The notes below the pieces were generated by a model. That model saw only the letters and a program-made list of their open reading frames with translations, ran no database searches and was not told the origin of the DNA. Shown one piece after another: positions 44,857 through 55,331 of a stretch of DNA of 64,000 nucleotides (position 1 is the first letter of the stretch; each line of letters starts with the position of its first letter). Made by a program: the position numbers and the translations under genes. Origin of the DNA: Novosphingobium sp. G106 (GTDB lineage: Bacteria > Pseudomonadota > Alphaproteobacteria > Sphingomonadales > Sphingomonadaceae); NCBI RefSeq assembly GCF_019075875.1, contig NZ_JAHOOZ010000001.1, positions 5,770,001-5,834,000 of the forward strand, written 5' to 3'.

Positions 44857-45797
44857 AACTCTTTCTCGTTCCTGCCGCTCTCGCCATCACGGCCGCGGCC
44901 GCCTCCGCTCAATCTGTTCGGCCGCCGATAGTCGCTCAGCCGAGTCCGCCACCCAAGGCTGCGCCGCCGGTTGTGTCCGCCCCGCCAGTCGCCGTGCCGC
45001 GAAAGCCACTACGCCGGCGCGCTGAATCGCCCGCGGTCGCCCGGGTCGCCCGCGCCAACCGGTCGGCTACCCAACAGCCGCAGTCGCATGGCTATGTGAA
45101 TGCCGTGCAGGTCTACCCGTTCAGTGAGGGCGCGATCTACCAGGTCTATACGGCTCCCGGCGCCGTTACCGACATCGCGTTGCAGGCGGGGGAAGGGCTG
45201 GTTTCGGTCGCGGCCGGCGACACGGTGCGGTGGGTCATCGGTGATACCACCAGCGGTGCCGGCGATGCCAAGCGGACCCATGTGTTGGTGAAGCCATTCT
45301 CGCCCGGCCTTGCGACCAATATTTTCATCACGACCGATCGGCGCAGCTATCACCTCCAGCTCACCGCGACGCCGCGCACCGCGATGGCGGCGCTGTCCTG
45401 GACCTACCCGGCCGACGAACTGATCGCGCTGCGGCGCTCGGCCGATCGGGCCGCAGCCGTTGCTCCGATCGCGGCGGGCGTGGCGCTCGATGGCCTGCAT
45501 TTTGACTACCGGGTCAGCGGCGACCGGCCGGCATGGCGACCGCTACGTGCCTTCGACGATGGCCGGCAAACCTTCGTCGAGTTCAGCCCGAGCATCGCGG
45601 TCACAGATGCTCCGCCCTTGTTCGTCATCGGCGCCAGCGGCGAGGTCGAGCTCGTGAATTACCGCGTTCAAGGGCGTTTCTATGTCGTCGATCGGATCTT
45701 CGACGCCGCGGAACTTCGCCTTGGCACAGCCAAGCAGCAGATCGTTCGCATCGAGCGCCTGGGTGATGGGCGAGCCCGCGGGAGCAAGAGATCATGA
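44853..45797 (+). CDS. trbG: TrbG (VirB9 family) outer core protein
   Basis: This 314-residue protein has a signal peptide (about 1-17), a Pro-rich linker and a VirB9 domain with VQVYPFSEGAIYQVYTAPGAVTDIALQAGE near the front, ITTDRRSYHLQLTATP in the middle and FYVVDRIFDAAELRLG at the end. It forms the outer-membrane core of the mating channel with TrbI. It overlaps trbF and trbI by four bases each. Confidence 0.92.
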   Translation: MKLFLVPAALAITAAAASAQSVRPPIVAQPSPPPKAAPPVVSAPPVAVPRKPLRRRAESPAVARVARANRSATQQPQSHGYVNAVQVYPFSEGAIYQVYTAPGAVTDIALQAGEGLVSVAAGDTVRWVIGDTTSGAGDAKRTHVLVKPFSPGLATNIFITTDRRSYHLQLTATPRTAMAALSWTYPADELIALRRSADRAAAVAPIAAGVALDGLHFDYRVSGDRPAWRPLRAFDDGRQTFVEFSPSIAVTDAPPLFVIGASGEVELVNYRVQGRFYVVDRIFDAAELRLGTAKQQIVRIERLGDGRARGSKRS

Positions 45798-46990
45798 GCG
45801 AGGCTGTCATCTCAGAAACTGCCAAGCTCGATCCGGAGACCTTGGCCATTCGAACACGGCCGGCCCGCCCCATCCGTTTTCGCCGAAGAGTTATCGTCGG
45901 GATTGCCGCGCTGGGCTCGGTGAGCCTCGTTGCGGTCACCTGGGTTGCGCTGAAGCCTCAAGTCTTTTCGGCGCTCGCGGAACGCCCCGAACTGTCCGAA
46001 CCCAGCTCTCGGGTCGCGACAGATGCGCTGAACGGGTTGCCCGCAACCTATGGCGATGCGCCGAAGCTGGGGCCGGCCTTGCCCGGCGACCTTGGCCGGC
46101 CGATCCTCGAACACCAACGCGCGATGGCGATGGAGACTGTCACGACCCAGGACCCCATGGCGCAAGCAGCCGCGCAGGAACGCGAACGTGAGCTGGCTGA
46201 ACTGAAAGCTGCCCGCCAGTCCGGCTTGTTGATTCAAGGCAGGGCGGGGGTGGCCGTCTCATCGATCCCTGTAGCTCTTACCACTCCGGCGTCGACCCCA
46301 GCGGCCGAGGTGGCCGGTCCCCCGCTCGATCCCGATCGCGATCCGGGTGCCCAGGTACGTAAAGCGCAGTTCGTTGGAGCGCTCGACCAGAAGGGCGACA
46401 TCAATCCGCACGGGCTCGTGCCCCCGCCATCACCGTTTCTGTTGTCGGCAGGAAGCGTCATTTCGGCAAGCCTGATCACGGGACTACGGTCGGACCTCCC
46501 AGGTCTCGTCACGGCCCAGGTGACCAGTCAGGTTTTCGACAGTCCGACCGGCCGCATCCTGCTCATTCCACAAGGATCACGGCTGATCGGGAGCTACGAC
46601 AGTGTCGTGGCCTTCGGCCAGAAACGCGCGTTGATCGTCTGGCAAAGGATCATGTTGCCTGATGGTAGCTCGCTGCGGATCGACAATGTCCCGGCCACCG
46701 ATGCGTCCGGATATTCGGGCCTGCAAGACAAGGTCGACTTTCACACCTGGGCGCTGCTGAAGGGCGTTGCCTTGGCGACGCTGCTCGGGGTCGGGTCAGA
46801 ACTCACGGTTACGGGCGAGAGCGACCTTGTCCAGGCGATCCGGGAATCGACTCAGCAAAACGTGTCCCGTGCAGGCGACCAGCTGACATCCCGCAGCCTC
46901 AACATCCAACCGACAATAATGATTCGGCCTGGCGCAACCGTGCGCCTGGTCGTTCACAAGGACCTCATCCTCGCGCCGTGGCGCGGCTAG
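45794..46990 (+). CDS. trbI: TrbI (VirB10 family) core protein
   Basis: This 398-residue protein has one N-terminal membrane helix (about 33-52), a long linker and a VirB10 beta-barrel domain (LSAGSVISASLITGLRSDLPGLV ... IPQGSRLIGSYDSVVAFGQKRALIVWQRI ... TVRLVVHKDLIL). It spans the periplasm and couples ATPase activity to the outer pore. Confidence 0.93.
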   Translation: MSEAVISETAKLDPETLAIRTRPARPIRFRRRVIVGIAALGSVSLVAVTWVALKPQVFSALAERPELSEPSSRVATDALNGLPATYGDAPKLGPALPGDLGRPILEHQRAMAMETVTTQDPMAQAAAQERERELAELKAARQSGLLIQGRAGVAVSSIPVALTTPASTPAAEVAGPPLDPDRDPGAQVRKAQFVGALDQKGDINPHGLVPPPSPFLLSAGSVISASLITGLRSDLPGLVTAQVTSQVFDSPTGRILLIPQGSRLIGSYDSVVAFGQKRALIVWQRIMLPDGSSLRIDNVPATDASGYSGLQDKVDFHTWALLKGVALATLLGVGSELTVTGESDLVQAIRESTQQNVSRAGDQLTSRSLNIQPTIMIRPGATVRLVVHKDLILAPWRG

Positions 46991-46999
46991 GAAGTAAAC

Positions 47000-47230
47000 A
47001 TGGCAGAGCTAAAACTTGGCAAGATCCCGGATCGCACTCCGGTCAAATTTGCAATTTCAATACTACCGGACCTGCATCGTGCGCTCGTGGACTATGCGGC
47101 CGTTTACAACGAGACCTATGGTCAATCCGAGCCCCTCGCTGATCTGATTCCGCACATGCTGGCAGCATTTCTCGCCAGCGATCGCGAATTTGCGAAGGCC
47201 CGCGAGCGGTTGGTGACCGGAAATGGATGA
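47000..47230 (+). CDS. DUF2274 domain protein
   Basis: This 76-residue protein starts MAELKLGKIPDRTPVKFAISILPDLHRALVDYA, the DUF2274 signature, and ends in a helix. It regularly follows trbI in Trb-type integrative elements; its function is unknown. It overlaps the next gene by eight bases. Confidence 0.9.
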   Translation: MAELKLGKIPDRTPVKFAISILPDLHRALVDYAAVYNETYGQSEPLADLIPHMLAAFLASDREFAKARERLVTGNG

Positions 47231-47420
47231 GCCGATTAGCGCGCAGCCCGAACGGCTTACCGTGAGAATTCCAACGGCTATGGCCATGCTCGGCCTTAGC
47301 CGTTCGAAATTCTACGACCTCATGGATGGCGGCGAGGTCGCGACAATCAAGGTGGGTCGGGCCCGGTTGGTTATCCTGCAAAGCCTTCAGGACTACGTCG
47401 CAAGACACATGAAATCTTGA
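47223..47420 (+). CDS. excisionase-like helix-turn-helix protein
   Basis: This 65-residue protein has the layout of excisionase/AlpA DNA-binding domains: TVRIPTAMAMLGLSRSKFYDLMDGGEVATIKVGRARLVIL. It lies between the transfer operon and the integrase, so a role in excision or integrase control is plausible. It ends immediately against the convergent integrase stop. Confidence 0.85.
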   Translation: MDEPISAQPERLTVRIPTAMAMLGLSRSKFYDLMDGGEVATIKVGRARLVILQSLQDYVARHMKS

Positions 47421-48671
47421 TCATGCCTTGGAGCGCTGGCGCGTCGGTTGCGAGCTAGCCATCACCCGGCGCGATCGTGTTTTGACAGGCTTAGCGATGC
47501 GGGTGGCGACAGGTGACGCCGCAGTTGCGGCGCAAAAATTCGCCCAATCCTCCATCAACTTGCGCCGCTTGGCGAAGAAATCTGTCCGACGGTAGGCCGC
47601 TTCCACCTTGTTTTCGAGAGTGTGAGCCAACGCGGCCTCCGCGACTTCGCGAGGATAGTCCGTAATGTCGGCAACCCAGTCGCGGAACGTCGAGCGAAAT
47701 CCGTGGACCGTGACGCCGGTGTCCATGCCGCGCAGAATTTCCAGCAATGTCATGTCGGAAAGCGGCGATTGTGAAATCTGCCCAGGGAATACCAAGTCGC
47801 AGTCCTTGATCTGGAAACCTTTGGCAAGACGGAAGATGTCCGCTGCCTGTTTCGACAGGGGGATGGCATGGGTCACTCCTGCCTTCATACGCTCGCCTGG
47901 TATCGTCCACACAGAGAAATCATCGCTGAGTTCCTGCCAGCGCGCACCTCGAATTTCACCCGATCGCGTCGCCGTTAAAATCAGCGCTTCCAATGCGACC
48001 CTTCCGACAGTCAAGGGTTTTGCGCGAAGCTTCTGTACGAAGCTCGGAAGATCTTCATGGCGCATGGCAGCGTGATGGACGCTCTTTTTCGGCTGACGAG
48101 CTAGGCCCTTGGACAGGGAGCGCATTGGAGCTTCAGTCGTCCTGAAACCCTTGGCATAGGACCAGTCCAGCACTGTGCCGATGCGCTGTTTGACCCTCCG
48201 CGCCGTCTCAGGAATCTTGAGCCAGATGTCTGCGAGGACATCACGAATCAGCGGACCTTCTATCTCATCGACCCGGAGCTTCCCGAGCTTCGGAAACGCA
48301 TAGAGCCTTAGCGTCGTGAGCCATTGATCGGTATGTTTGCCGTTCTTCCAGGCGCCCAGCAGTTCCTTGTGAACCTGCTTGGCCGCTTCCTCGAATGTCG
48401 GGACGACGATCCGCTCCTTCCTTCGCTCTTCGAGCGGATCAATTCCTGCGTGAGCGAGCTTTCGCATCTCCGCGGCGCTGGCACGGGCCTTGGTCAACGG
48501 GACTTCGTCGACCCGACCTAAACCGATATCGCGCCGTCGCCCGTTGATCTGAACCCGGAGGAGCCAACTCTTGCCGCCGCTCGTGCTGATCTGAAGGATG
48601 AGGCCATCGCCGTCCGAATAGCGGCCCGGCTCAGAGAGCGTGCGTACCAGGTCTTTGGTCAGCTTACCCAT
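47421..48671 (-). CDS. tyrosine-type site-specific integrase (P4-like)
   Basis: This 416-residue phage-type integrase has an N-terminal DUF4102 arm-binding domain (SDGDGLILQISTSGGKSWLLRVQINGRRRDIGLGR), a core-binding domain (about 100-190) and a catalytic domain with Arg in TATRSGEIRG (about 237), HGFRSTF (His/Arg, about 324), AHTLENKVEAAYRR (His and nucleophile Tyr, about 360). ATG 48671 is chosen; the open frame extends upstream without homology. Its start lies 186 bases from the 3' end of tRNA-Ser, the usual arrangement for an element integrated into the tRNA gene. Confidence 0.93.
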   Translation of the reverse strand: MGKLTKDLVRTLSEPGRYSDGDGLILQISTSGGKSWLLRVQINGRRRDIGLGRVDEVPLTKARASAAEMRKLAHAGIDPLEERRKERIVVPTFEEAAKQVHKELLGAWKNGKHTDQWLTTLRLYAFPKLGKLRVDEIEGPLIRDVLADIWLKIPETARRVKQRIGTVLDWSYAKGFRTTEAPMRSLSKGLARQPKKSVHHAAMRHEDLPSFVQKLRAKPLTVGRVALEALILTATRSGEIRGARWQELSDDFSVWTIPGERMKAGVTHAIPLSKQAADIFRLAKGFQIKDCDLVFPGQISQSPLSDMTLLEILRGMDTGVTVHGFRSTFRDWVADITDYPREVAEAALAHTLENKVEAAYRRTDFFAKRRKLMEDWANFCAATAASPVATRIAKPVKTRSRRVMASSQPTRQRSKA

Positions 48672-48856
48672 GGCCGAATTGTAGCAGAATCGGGCCTGGA
48701 AAAAAAGCCCCCGACCCCACACCAGCCCCACACCGTACCCCACAGTCGTCAGCGGGCGTCCCACGACCTCCGGCTACATCGGCGGACAAAAAGATAATGA
48801 AATCAATGCCTTTAAAGGCACCGGAACGCATTGGGGGATGTAGGAAAATGCGGTTC

Positions 48857-48949
48857 TGGCGGAGACGGAGGGATTCGAACCCTCGGTACCGGATTTACCA
48901 GTACGACGGTTTAGCAAACCGTTGGTTTCAGCCACTCACCCACGTCTCC
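48857..48949 (-). tRNA. tRNA-Ser (anticodon GCT), CCA encoded
   Basis: On the minus strand the molecule begins GGAGACGTGGGTGAGTGG and ends GTCTCC-G-CCA. Acceptor arms GGAGAC/GTCTCC pair, the anticodon loop TTTGCTAAACC has GCT (48915-48913), a long variable arm is present and the T loop is GGTTCGAATCC. The 3' end faces the integrase gene, so the site of element integration is probably in this 3' half. No second copy of the 3' end was seen further left in the window. Confidence 0.95.
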
Positions 48950-49105
48950 GGATCGCAGCGGCGAGGGGGCGCTATAGCGGGGGCTCCGCGGGGCGGCAAG
49001 GGGGGCTCGGCGCGATTTTACGATCCTGGGGATTGACGGTGCGGGGCGCATTTCCGGGCAATCGGTCAAGCTGGACTATGAGCGGTGTGCCACTACCTTG
49101 GCGCG

Positions 49106-50653
<1,548 letters not shown>

Positions 50654-50815
50654 GGGCTGGATTAAGCCCCGTTCGACTCGTCTGGCCGCAAATCCGATTC
50701 GCCTCGTCGCCCGCGCATTGCGGGCGGACGGGTAAGAGTCTGTTAACCATAATGGGTTCAGGCAGGCCTCACGCAAAAGTCCAGGGCGGACTGCCTGGGT
50801 ACGGAGGCAAGCACG

Positions 50816-51574
50816 ATGGCGCGCAACACTTCTCTTGGAACGGCTGCATTCGCGGTCGTCTCGGCTCTCGCCATGATCGCGTCGCCCGCTGCGGCGCAGA
50901 TCCGTTCGGTCGATCCCGACAAGGCGATCGATGCCGATCTTTCCGGCGCGCGGACCGATCCGGTGACCGTGCCGGCGGCGCCTGCTTCCTCGCCCACGAT
51001 CGATCCGGTCTATCCGGCAACTCCGACCGCGCCGGCGCAGCAATTCTCGGCCACGAGCGTGGCGGCGGCGGAAAATGCGCCGCAGAACGGCTCGACCTTC
51101 CACAAGGACGACCTGATCGGCGCTGCCGAAGGCGTCTTCGGCAAGGGCTCGCGCGGCCTGGCCATGATGATCGAGGATATCCTCAGGAAGCAGGGCGAAC
51201 CCAACGGCTACATCATCGGCCGCGAAGGCGGCGGTGCGCTGGTCGTCGGACTGCGCTATGGCTCGGGCACGCTGCATCACAAGGTCGAGGGCCAACGACC
51301 GGTCTACTGGACGGGGCCGTCGATCGGCTTCGACGCCGGCGCCAATGCCGGCAACGCCTTCGTCCTGGTCTACAACCTCTACGACACGCAGGACCTCTAT
51401 CACCGCTTCGGCGCGGGCGAGGGCCAGGCCTATCTCGTCGGCGGCTTCAATGTCAGCTACCTGCGCCGCGGCAATGTCGTGCTGGTGCCGGTCCGCATGG
51501 GTGCCGGGCTGCGCTTCGGCATCAACGCCGGCTACATGAAGTTTTCCGACAAGCAGAAGTGGCTGCCGTTCTGA
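50816..51574 (+). CDS. EipA-like envelope integrity protein (DUF1134)
   Basis: This 252-residue protein has a signal peptide (about 1-27, ending AAAQ), a Pro/Ala-rich linker (to about 85) and a DUF1134 domain (YIIGREGGGALVVGLRYGSGTLHHK ... GPSIGFDAGANAG ... YLVGGFNVSYLRR). The homologue EipA is a periplasmic protein needed for cell-envelope integrity in Brucella and Caulobacter-related bacteria. ATG 50816 is the start; no clear operon partner is present. Confidence 0.9.
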   Translation: MARNTSLGTAAFAVVSALAMIASPAAAQIRSVDPDKAIDADLSGARTDPVTVPAAPASSPTIDPVYPATPTAPAQQFSATSVAAAENAPQNGSTFHKDDLIGAAEGVFGKGSRGLAMMIEDILRKQGEPNGYIIGREGGGALVVGLRYGSGTLHHKVEGQRPVYWTGPSIGFDAGANAGNAFVLVYNLYDTQDLYHRFGAGEGQAYLVGGFNVSYLRRGNVVLVPVRMGAGLRFGINAGYMKFSDKQKWLPF

Positions 51575-51579
51575 CCGGA

Positions 51580-51691
51580 CAGGGTGACACAAGTGACACC
51601 CTGTCACCCTGCTGAACTACCGACAATTATTTGAAAACTAGAGAACATTCCGCAAAATAGCTGGTGACACTTTTCAAGGAGGGGTGTCACC
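51580..51691. repeat. cluster of GTGACAC inverted repeats
   Basis: Several GTGACAC/GTGTCAC (or GTGACA/TGTCAC) elements lie within 112 bases. At 51580-51603 two of them form a near-perfect hairpin (CAGGGTG...CACCCTG, inner CAC/GTG). At 51663-51691 GGTGACAC and GTGTCACC form 8-base arms. The first hairpin is six bases after the eipA stop and could be its terminator; the repeated heptamer could also be an operator. Confidence 0.5.
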
Positions 51692-51813
51692 CTGGACGCG
51701 GCTGCTTCTCCCGACGATGTCAAAGACCCTGCTACCGTCTCACAAGACCGCGATGTAGGAAAGCGGCCTCGGCGCAGCGGCGGGCCATCCCAAGATTACC
51801 CCGAATTCATGTA

Positions 51814-51830
51814 ATGTGATATTGTCACAT
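51814..51830. promoter_or_regulatory. palindrome upstream of the TonB receptor
   Basis: ATGTGA, five bases, TCACAT ends 29 bases before the receptor start. The arms resemble a CRP/FNR-type site, but the spacer is five and not six bases. Operator function is an inference. Confidence 0.4.
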
Positions 51831-51858
51831 CGCTCGCGCGCGCCTATCGAGCGACGTC

Positions 51859-54042
51859 ATGACGATGATACATTGTAACACTGATTCGAAGCTCCGCCGC
51901 GCCCTGCTCTCTGCAGGCTGCGCCGCGATAGCCCTGCTCACACCCGTGGCCGCGCGCGCCGAGGCGGCGGAAGCGGCAGAGGCGCCCGACGGCGGCTCGG
52001 GCGACATCGTCGTCACGGCGAAGCGGCTCGACAGCGCGCGCGATGCGATCCAACCCTCGCTCGGCGCGGGCGATTTCACCTTCGACCGAAAGGTTCTCGA
52101 CAACCAGCCCGGCGGCGCCGACCGCAATCTGACCCAGGTCCTGGTCCACGCGCCGGGCGTCACGCTGGACAGCTACGGCGCGGTCCATGTCCGCAACGAA
52201 CACGGCAATCTGCAATACCGGCTCAACGGCGTCATCGTGCCCGAAAGCATCGCCGGGTTCGGCCAGACCTTCGACCCGCGGGTGGCGGACTCGATCGACC
52301 TGATTACCGGGACCTTGCCCGCGCAATATGGCTACCGGACATCGGGTGTGGTCAGCCTGAAGACCCAGACCGGCGCCTTCGACAGCGGCGGCGACATCGG
52401 TATCTATGGCGGCAGCTTCGGCACGATCCAGCCCAGCGCGACGCTGCGCGGGTCGTCCGGCAACCTCAACTACTTCTTCTCGGGTAGCTTCCTGCAGAAC
52501 GATCTGGGGGTCGAAAATCCGACTGCGTCGCGCGACGCCATTCATGATCGCACGCGGCAGTATCGCGCCTTCGGTTACCTGTCCGATATCCTTTCCGATT
52601 CCAGCCGCATCACCGTGTTTGGCGGCACCGCCATCGGCCACTTCCAGATACCGAACATTCGGGGCCAGGTGCCGGATGCGCCTTATACCTTGAACGGCAG
52701 GTCGAGCTTCGATTCGGCCGATCTCGATCAGAACCAGCGCGAAATCACGCACTATGGCGTCGCGGTCTATCAATATGCCGGCGACGCCTTCAATTTCCAG
52801 TTCGCGCCTTTCGTGCGCTATTCGCAAACCCGGTTCACCCCCGATCCCCAGGGCGGCGACATCATCTTCAACGGCTCTGCCGACACCTCGCGCTTGTCGA
52901 GCCTGGCGATCGGCGTGCAGCTCGACGCCAGTTACAAGCTGTCGGACGCGCACACGGTTCGGTTCGGTGCCTTCTTCCAGAACGAGCGGACGCGTTCGCT
53001 GGTCTCCTCGCGCGTGTTCCCGGTCGACGCCGACGGCGATCAGACCACCGACGTGCCGCTGACCATAACCAACGACGCCGGCAAGACCGGCCAGCTCTAC
53101 GGCGTCTACCTACAGGACGAATGGACGCTGTCGCCGACGCTGACGTTCAACTTCGGCGCCCGCTTCGACGTGGTGCGGGCCTACACGCGCGAACAGCAGC
53201 TCAGCCCGCGGGCCAATCTCGTGTGGAAGCCCGCGCCGGGAACCACGTTCCACATCGGGTACGCTCGCAACTTCACGCCGCCGCCGCAGGAGCTCGTCGC
53301 GACGACTACGGTCACCGCCTTCAACGGCACCACCAAAGCCTCGGAAATAACGGAGGGCGGCGCTGTCCGCGCCGAGCGCGAGCACTATTTCGACGGCGGC
53401 GTCGAGCAGGAGATCGCCAAGGGTTTCATCGTGGGCCTCGATGCCTACTACAAGAAGAAGCACAACCTGCTCGACGAGGGGCAGTTCGGATCGTCGCTGG
53501 TCCTGTCGCCGTTCAACTACAAGGACGGCTATGCCTGGGGCGTCGAGTTCCGCACCAGCTATACGCAGGGGCCGTTTTCGCTCTACGCCAATCTCGCGCA
53601 CGGCGAGGAGAAGGGCCGCAACATCATCTCGAGCCAGTTCTTCTTCGCCCCGGACGAGCTCGCCTATATCGCCAATCACTATATCTACACCGACCATTCG
53701 CAGAAGTGGACGGCCTCGGGCGGCGGCAGCGTGACGATCAAGAACGGGCTCGGCACGCTCGTGCCGACCGCGGATTTCCTCTATGGCGACGGTCTGCGGG
53801 CCGACGATCCGAACGGTATCGTGCCCAATGGCGGCAAGCTGCCCAGCTATTTCACCGCCAACCTGGGGATCGCGCAGAACTTCGACGGACCGGGGGTTCT
53901 CAAGGGCCTGACGGTCCGGTTCGACGTGCTCAACCTGTTCGACAAGACCTATCTGATCCGCGATGGCTCCGGGGTCGGCGTGGGCGCCCCCCAGTATGGC
54001 CAGCGCCGCGGCTTCTTCGCGGGGATCACGAAGAGCTTCTAG
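51859..54042 (+). CDS. TonB-dependent outer membrane receptor
   Basis: This 727-residue receptor has a signal peptide (about 1-35), a TonB-box-like IVVTAKR (about 51), a plug domain (about 65-170, with VRNEHGNLQYRLNGVIVPE and the sphingomonad-type QYGYRTSGVVSLKT) and a 22-strand barrel to the C-terminal aromatic residue (GITKSF). The cargo is unknown; no siderophore or vitamin genes adjoin it. A palindrome lies just upstream. ATG 51859 is the first of two close starts. Confidence 0.93.
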   Translation: MTMIHCNTDSKLRRALLSAGCAAIALLTPVAARAEAAEAAEAPDGGSGDIVVTAKRLDSARDAIQPSLGAGDFTFDRKVLDNQPGGADRNLTQVLVHAPGVTLDSYGAVHVRNEHGNLQYRLNGVIVPESIAGFGQTFDPRVADSIDLITGTLPAQYGYRTSGVVSLKTQTGAFDSGGDIGIYGGSFGTIQPSATLRGSSGNLNYFFSGSFLQNDLGVENPTASRDAIHDRTRQYRAFGYLSDILSDSSRITVFGGTAIGHFQIPNIRGQVPDAPYTLNGRSSFDSADLDQNQREITHYGVAVYQYAGDAFNFQFAPFVRYSQTRFTPDPQGGDIIFNGSADTSRLSSLAIGVQLDASYKLSDAHTVRFGAFFQNERTRSLVSSRVFPVDADGDQTTDVPLTITNDAGKTGQLYGVYLQDEWTLSPTLTFNFGARFDVVRAYTREQQLSPRANLVWKPAPGTTFHIGYARNFTPPPQELVATTTVTAFNGTTKASEITEGGAVRAEREHYFDGGVEQEIAKGFIVGLDAYYKKKHNLLDEGQFGSSLVLSPFNYKDGYAWGVEFRTSYTQGPFSLYANLAHGEEKGRNIISSQFFFAPDELAYIANHYIYTDHSQKWTASGGGSVTIKNGLGTLVPTADFLYGDGLRADDPNGIVPNGGKLPSYFTANLGIAQNFDGPGVLKGLTVRFDVLNLFDKTYLIRDGSGVGVGAPQYGQRRGFFAGITKSF

Positions 54043-54104
54043 CGCGGATGGATCGCGGAAAGCCCTTGCCCCCGGCCACCGGCGGGGGTTAAGGGCGCGC
54101 CGTC

Positions 54105-55283
54105 ATGCTTACCAACCTCCAGCAACAGCCCGCCGACGCGCTTCTTGCGCTGATCAAGCTCCACAACGCGGATCCGCGCGCCGACAAGATCGATCTCGGC
54201 GTCGGCGTCTACAAGACCGGACAGGGCGACACGCCCGTGTTCGCGTCGATCAAGGCGGCCGAGAAGAAGCTGGTCGAAACGCAGGAGACCAAAGCCTATC
54301 TCGGCCCCGAGGGCGACATGGGCTTCGTCACGGCGCTGATGCCTTACATCTTCGGCAAGGACGACCCGACGTTGGGTGGCCGGATCGAGGGCATGCAGAC
54401 CCCGGGCGGTACGGGCTCGCTGCGCCTGGCGCTAGCGGTGGTGAAGAAGGCGCAGGTCAAGCGCGTTTGGATGGGCGTGCCTTCGTGGCCGAACCACGCG
54501 CAGATCTGCGCCGATCTTGGTCTCGAGATGAAGACCTTCAACCACGCGACGCCCGAGGGCACGGCCGATATCGAGGCGTTCAGGGCGGCAGTCGCCGATG
54601 CTGAGGAAGGCGATGCCTTCCTGCTGCAGTCGTGCTGCCACAACCCGACGGGCATCGACTATACCAACGCCCACTGGGACGAGATCGCCGGTCTGCTGGC
54701 GGCGAAGAAGCTGCTGCCCGTGCTCGACCTCGCCTATCAGGGCCTCGGCATGGGCATGGAAGAGGACGCCTACGGCATGCGCCGCGTCCTCGTCTCGGTG
54801 CCCGAGGCGCTGATCGCCTACAGCAACGACAAGAACTTCGGCCTCTACCGCGACCGCGTCGGCGCCTTCTACATCATGGTGGGCGATGCCTCGCAGCTGA
54901 CCGCGGCGATGTCGAACGGTCATGCCCTGGCGCGTGCCAACTGGTCGCAGCCGCCCGATCATGGTGCGGCGGCGGTGCGGCTGGTGCTCGAGGACGAGGC
55001 GCTGACCCGGAACTGGCTCGACGAGCTCGACACGATGCGCGAGCGCATGCGCCAGGTCCGCGCCAAGCTGGCCGCGGCGGGCAAGGTCGGCGGTGTCGAC
55101 CTGACGCCGATCGGCGGGCAGAACGGCTTGTTCTCGATCATCCCCTTCACGCCCGAGCAGGTGCAGGCGATGCGCGAGAAGCACGGCATCTATTTCGCCG
55201 GTTCGGGCCGCATCAACGTCGCCGGCCTGACCACGGGCAATATCGACAAGTTCATCGCCGCCGTCGCGGACGTGACCGGCTGA
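54105..55283 (+). CDS. aspartate/aromatic aminotransferase (class I, PLP)
   Basis: This 392-residue enzyme is of the AspC/TyrB type. Visible are DLGVGVYKTGQGDTPVF near the front, YLGPEGDMGF, QTPGGTGSLR (phosphate contact), SCCHNPTGIDY (about 183), the PLP lysine in AYSNDKNFGLYRDRVGA (about 246) and FAGSGRINVAGL (substrate Arg). It transfers amino groups between aspartate or aromatic amino acids and 2-oxoglutarate in the cytoplasm. It follows the receptor gene by 62 bases. Confidence 0.93.
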   Translation: MLTNLQQQPADALLALIKLHNADPRADKIDLGVGVYKTGQGDTPVFASIKAAEKKLVETQETKAYLGPEGDMGFVTALMPYIFGKDDPTLGGRIEGMQTPGGTGSLRLALAVVKKAQVKRVWMGVPSWPNHAQICADLGLEMKTFNHATPEGTADIEAFRAAVADAEEGDAFLLQSCCHNPTGIDYTNAHWDEIAGLLAAKKLLPVLDLAYQGLGMGMEEDAYGMRRVLVSVPEALIAYSNDKNFGLYRDRVGAFYIMVGDASQLTAAMSNGHALARANWSQPPDHGAAAVRLVLEDEALTRNWLDELDTMRERMRQVRAKLAAAGKVGGVDLTPIGGQNGLFSIIPFTPEQVQAMREKHGIYFAGSGRINVAGLTTGNIDKFIAAVADVTG

Positions 55284-55331
55284 TTTGGCTCCGAGGGCCG
55301 GCGATTGCGCCAGCCCTCGGACCAAGCCCCG

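Noticed and set aside
1..48800. Second copy of the tRNA-Ser 3' end as left attachment site
   Set aside because: No stretch matching the tRNA end with its GGTTCGAATCC loop was noticed by eye; an exact search would be needed.
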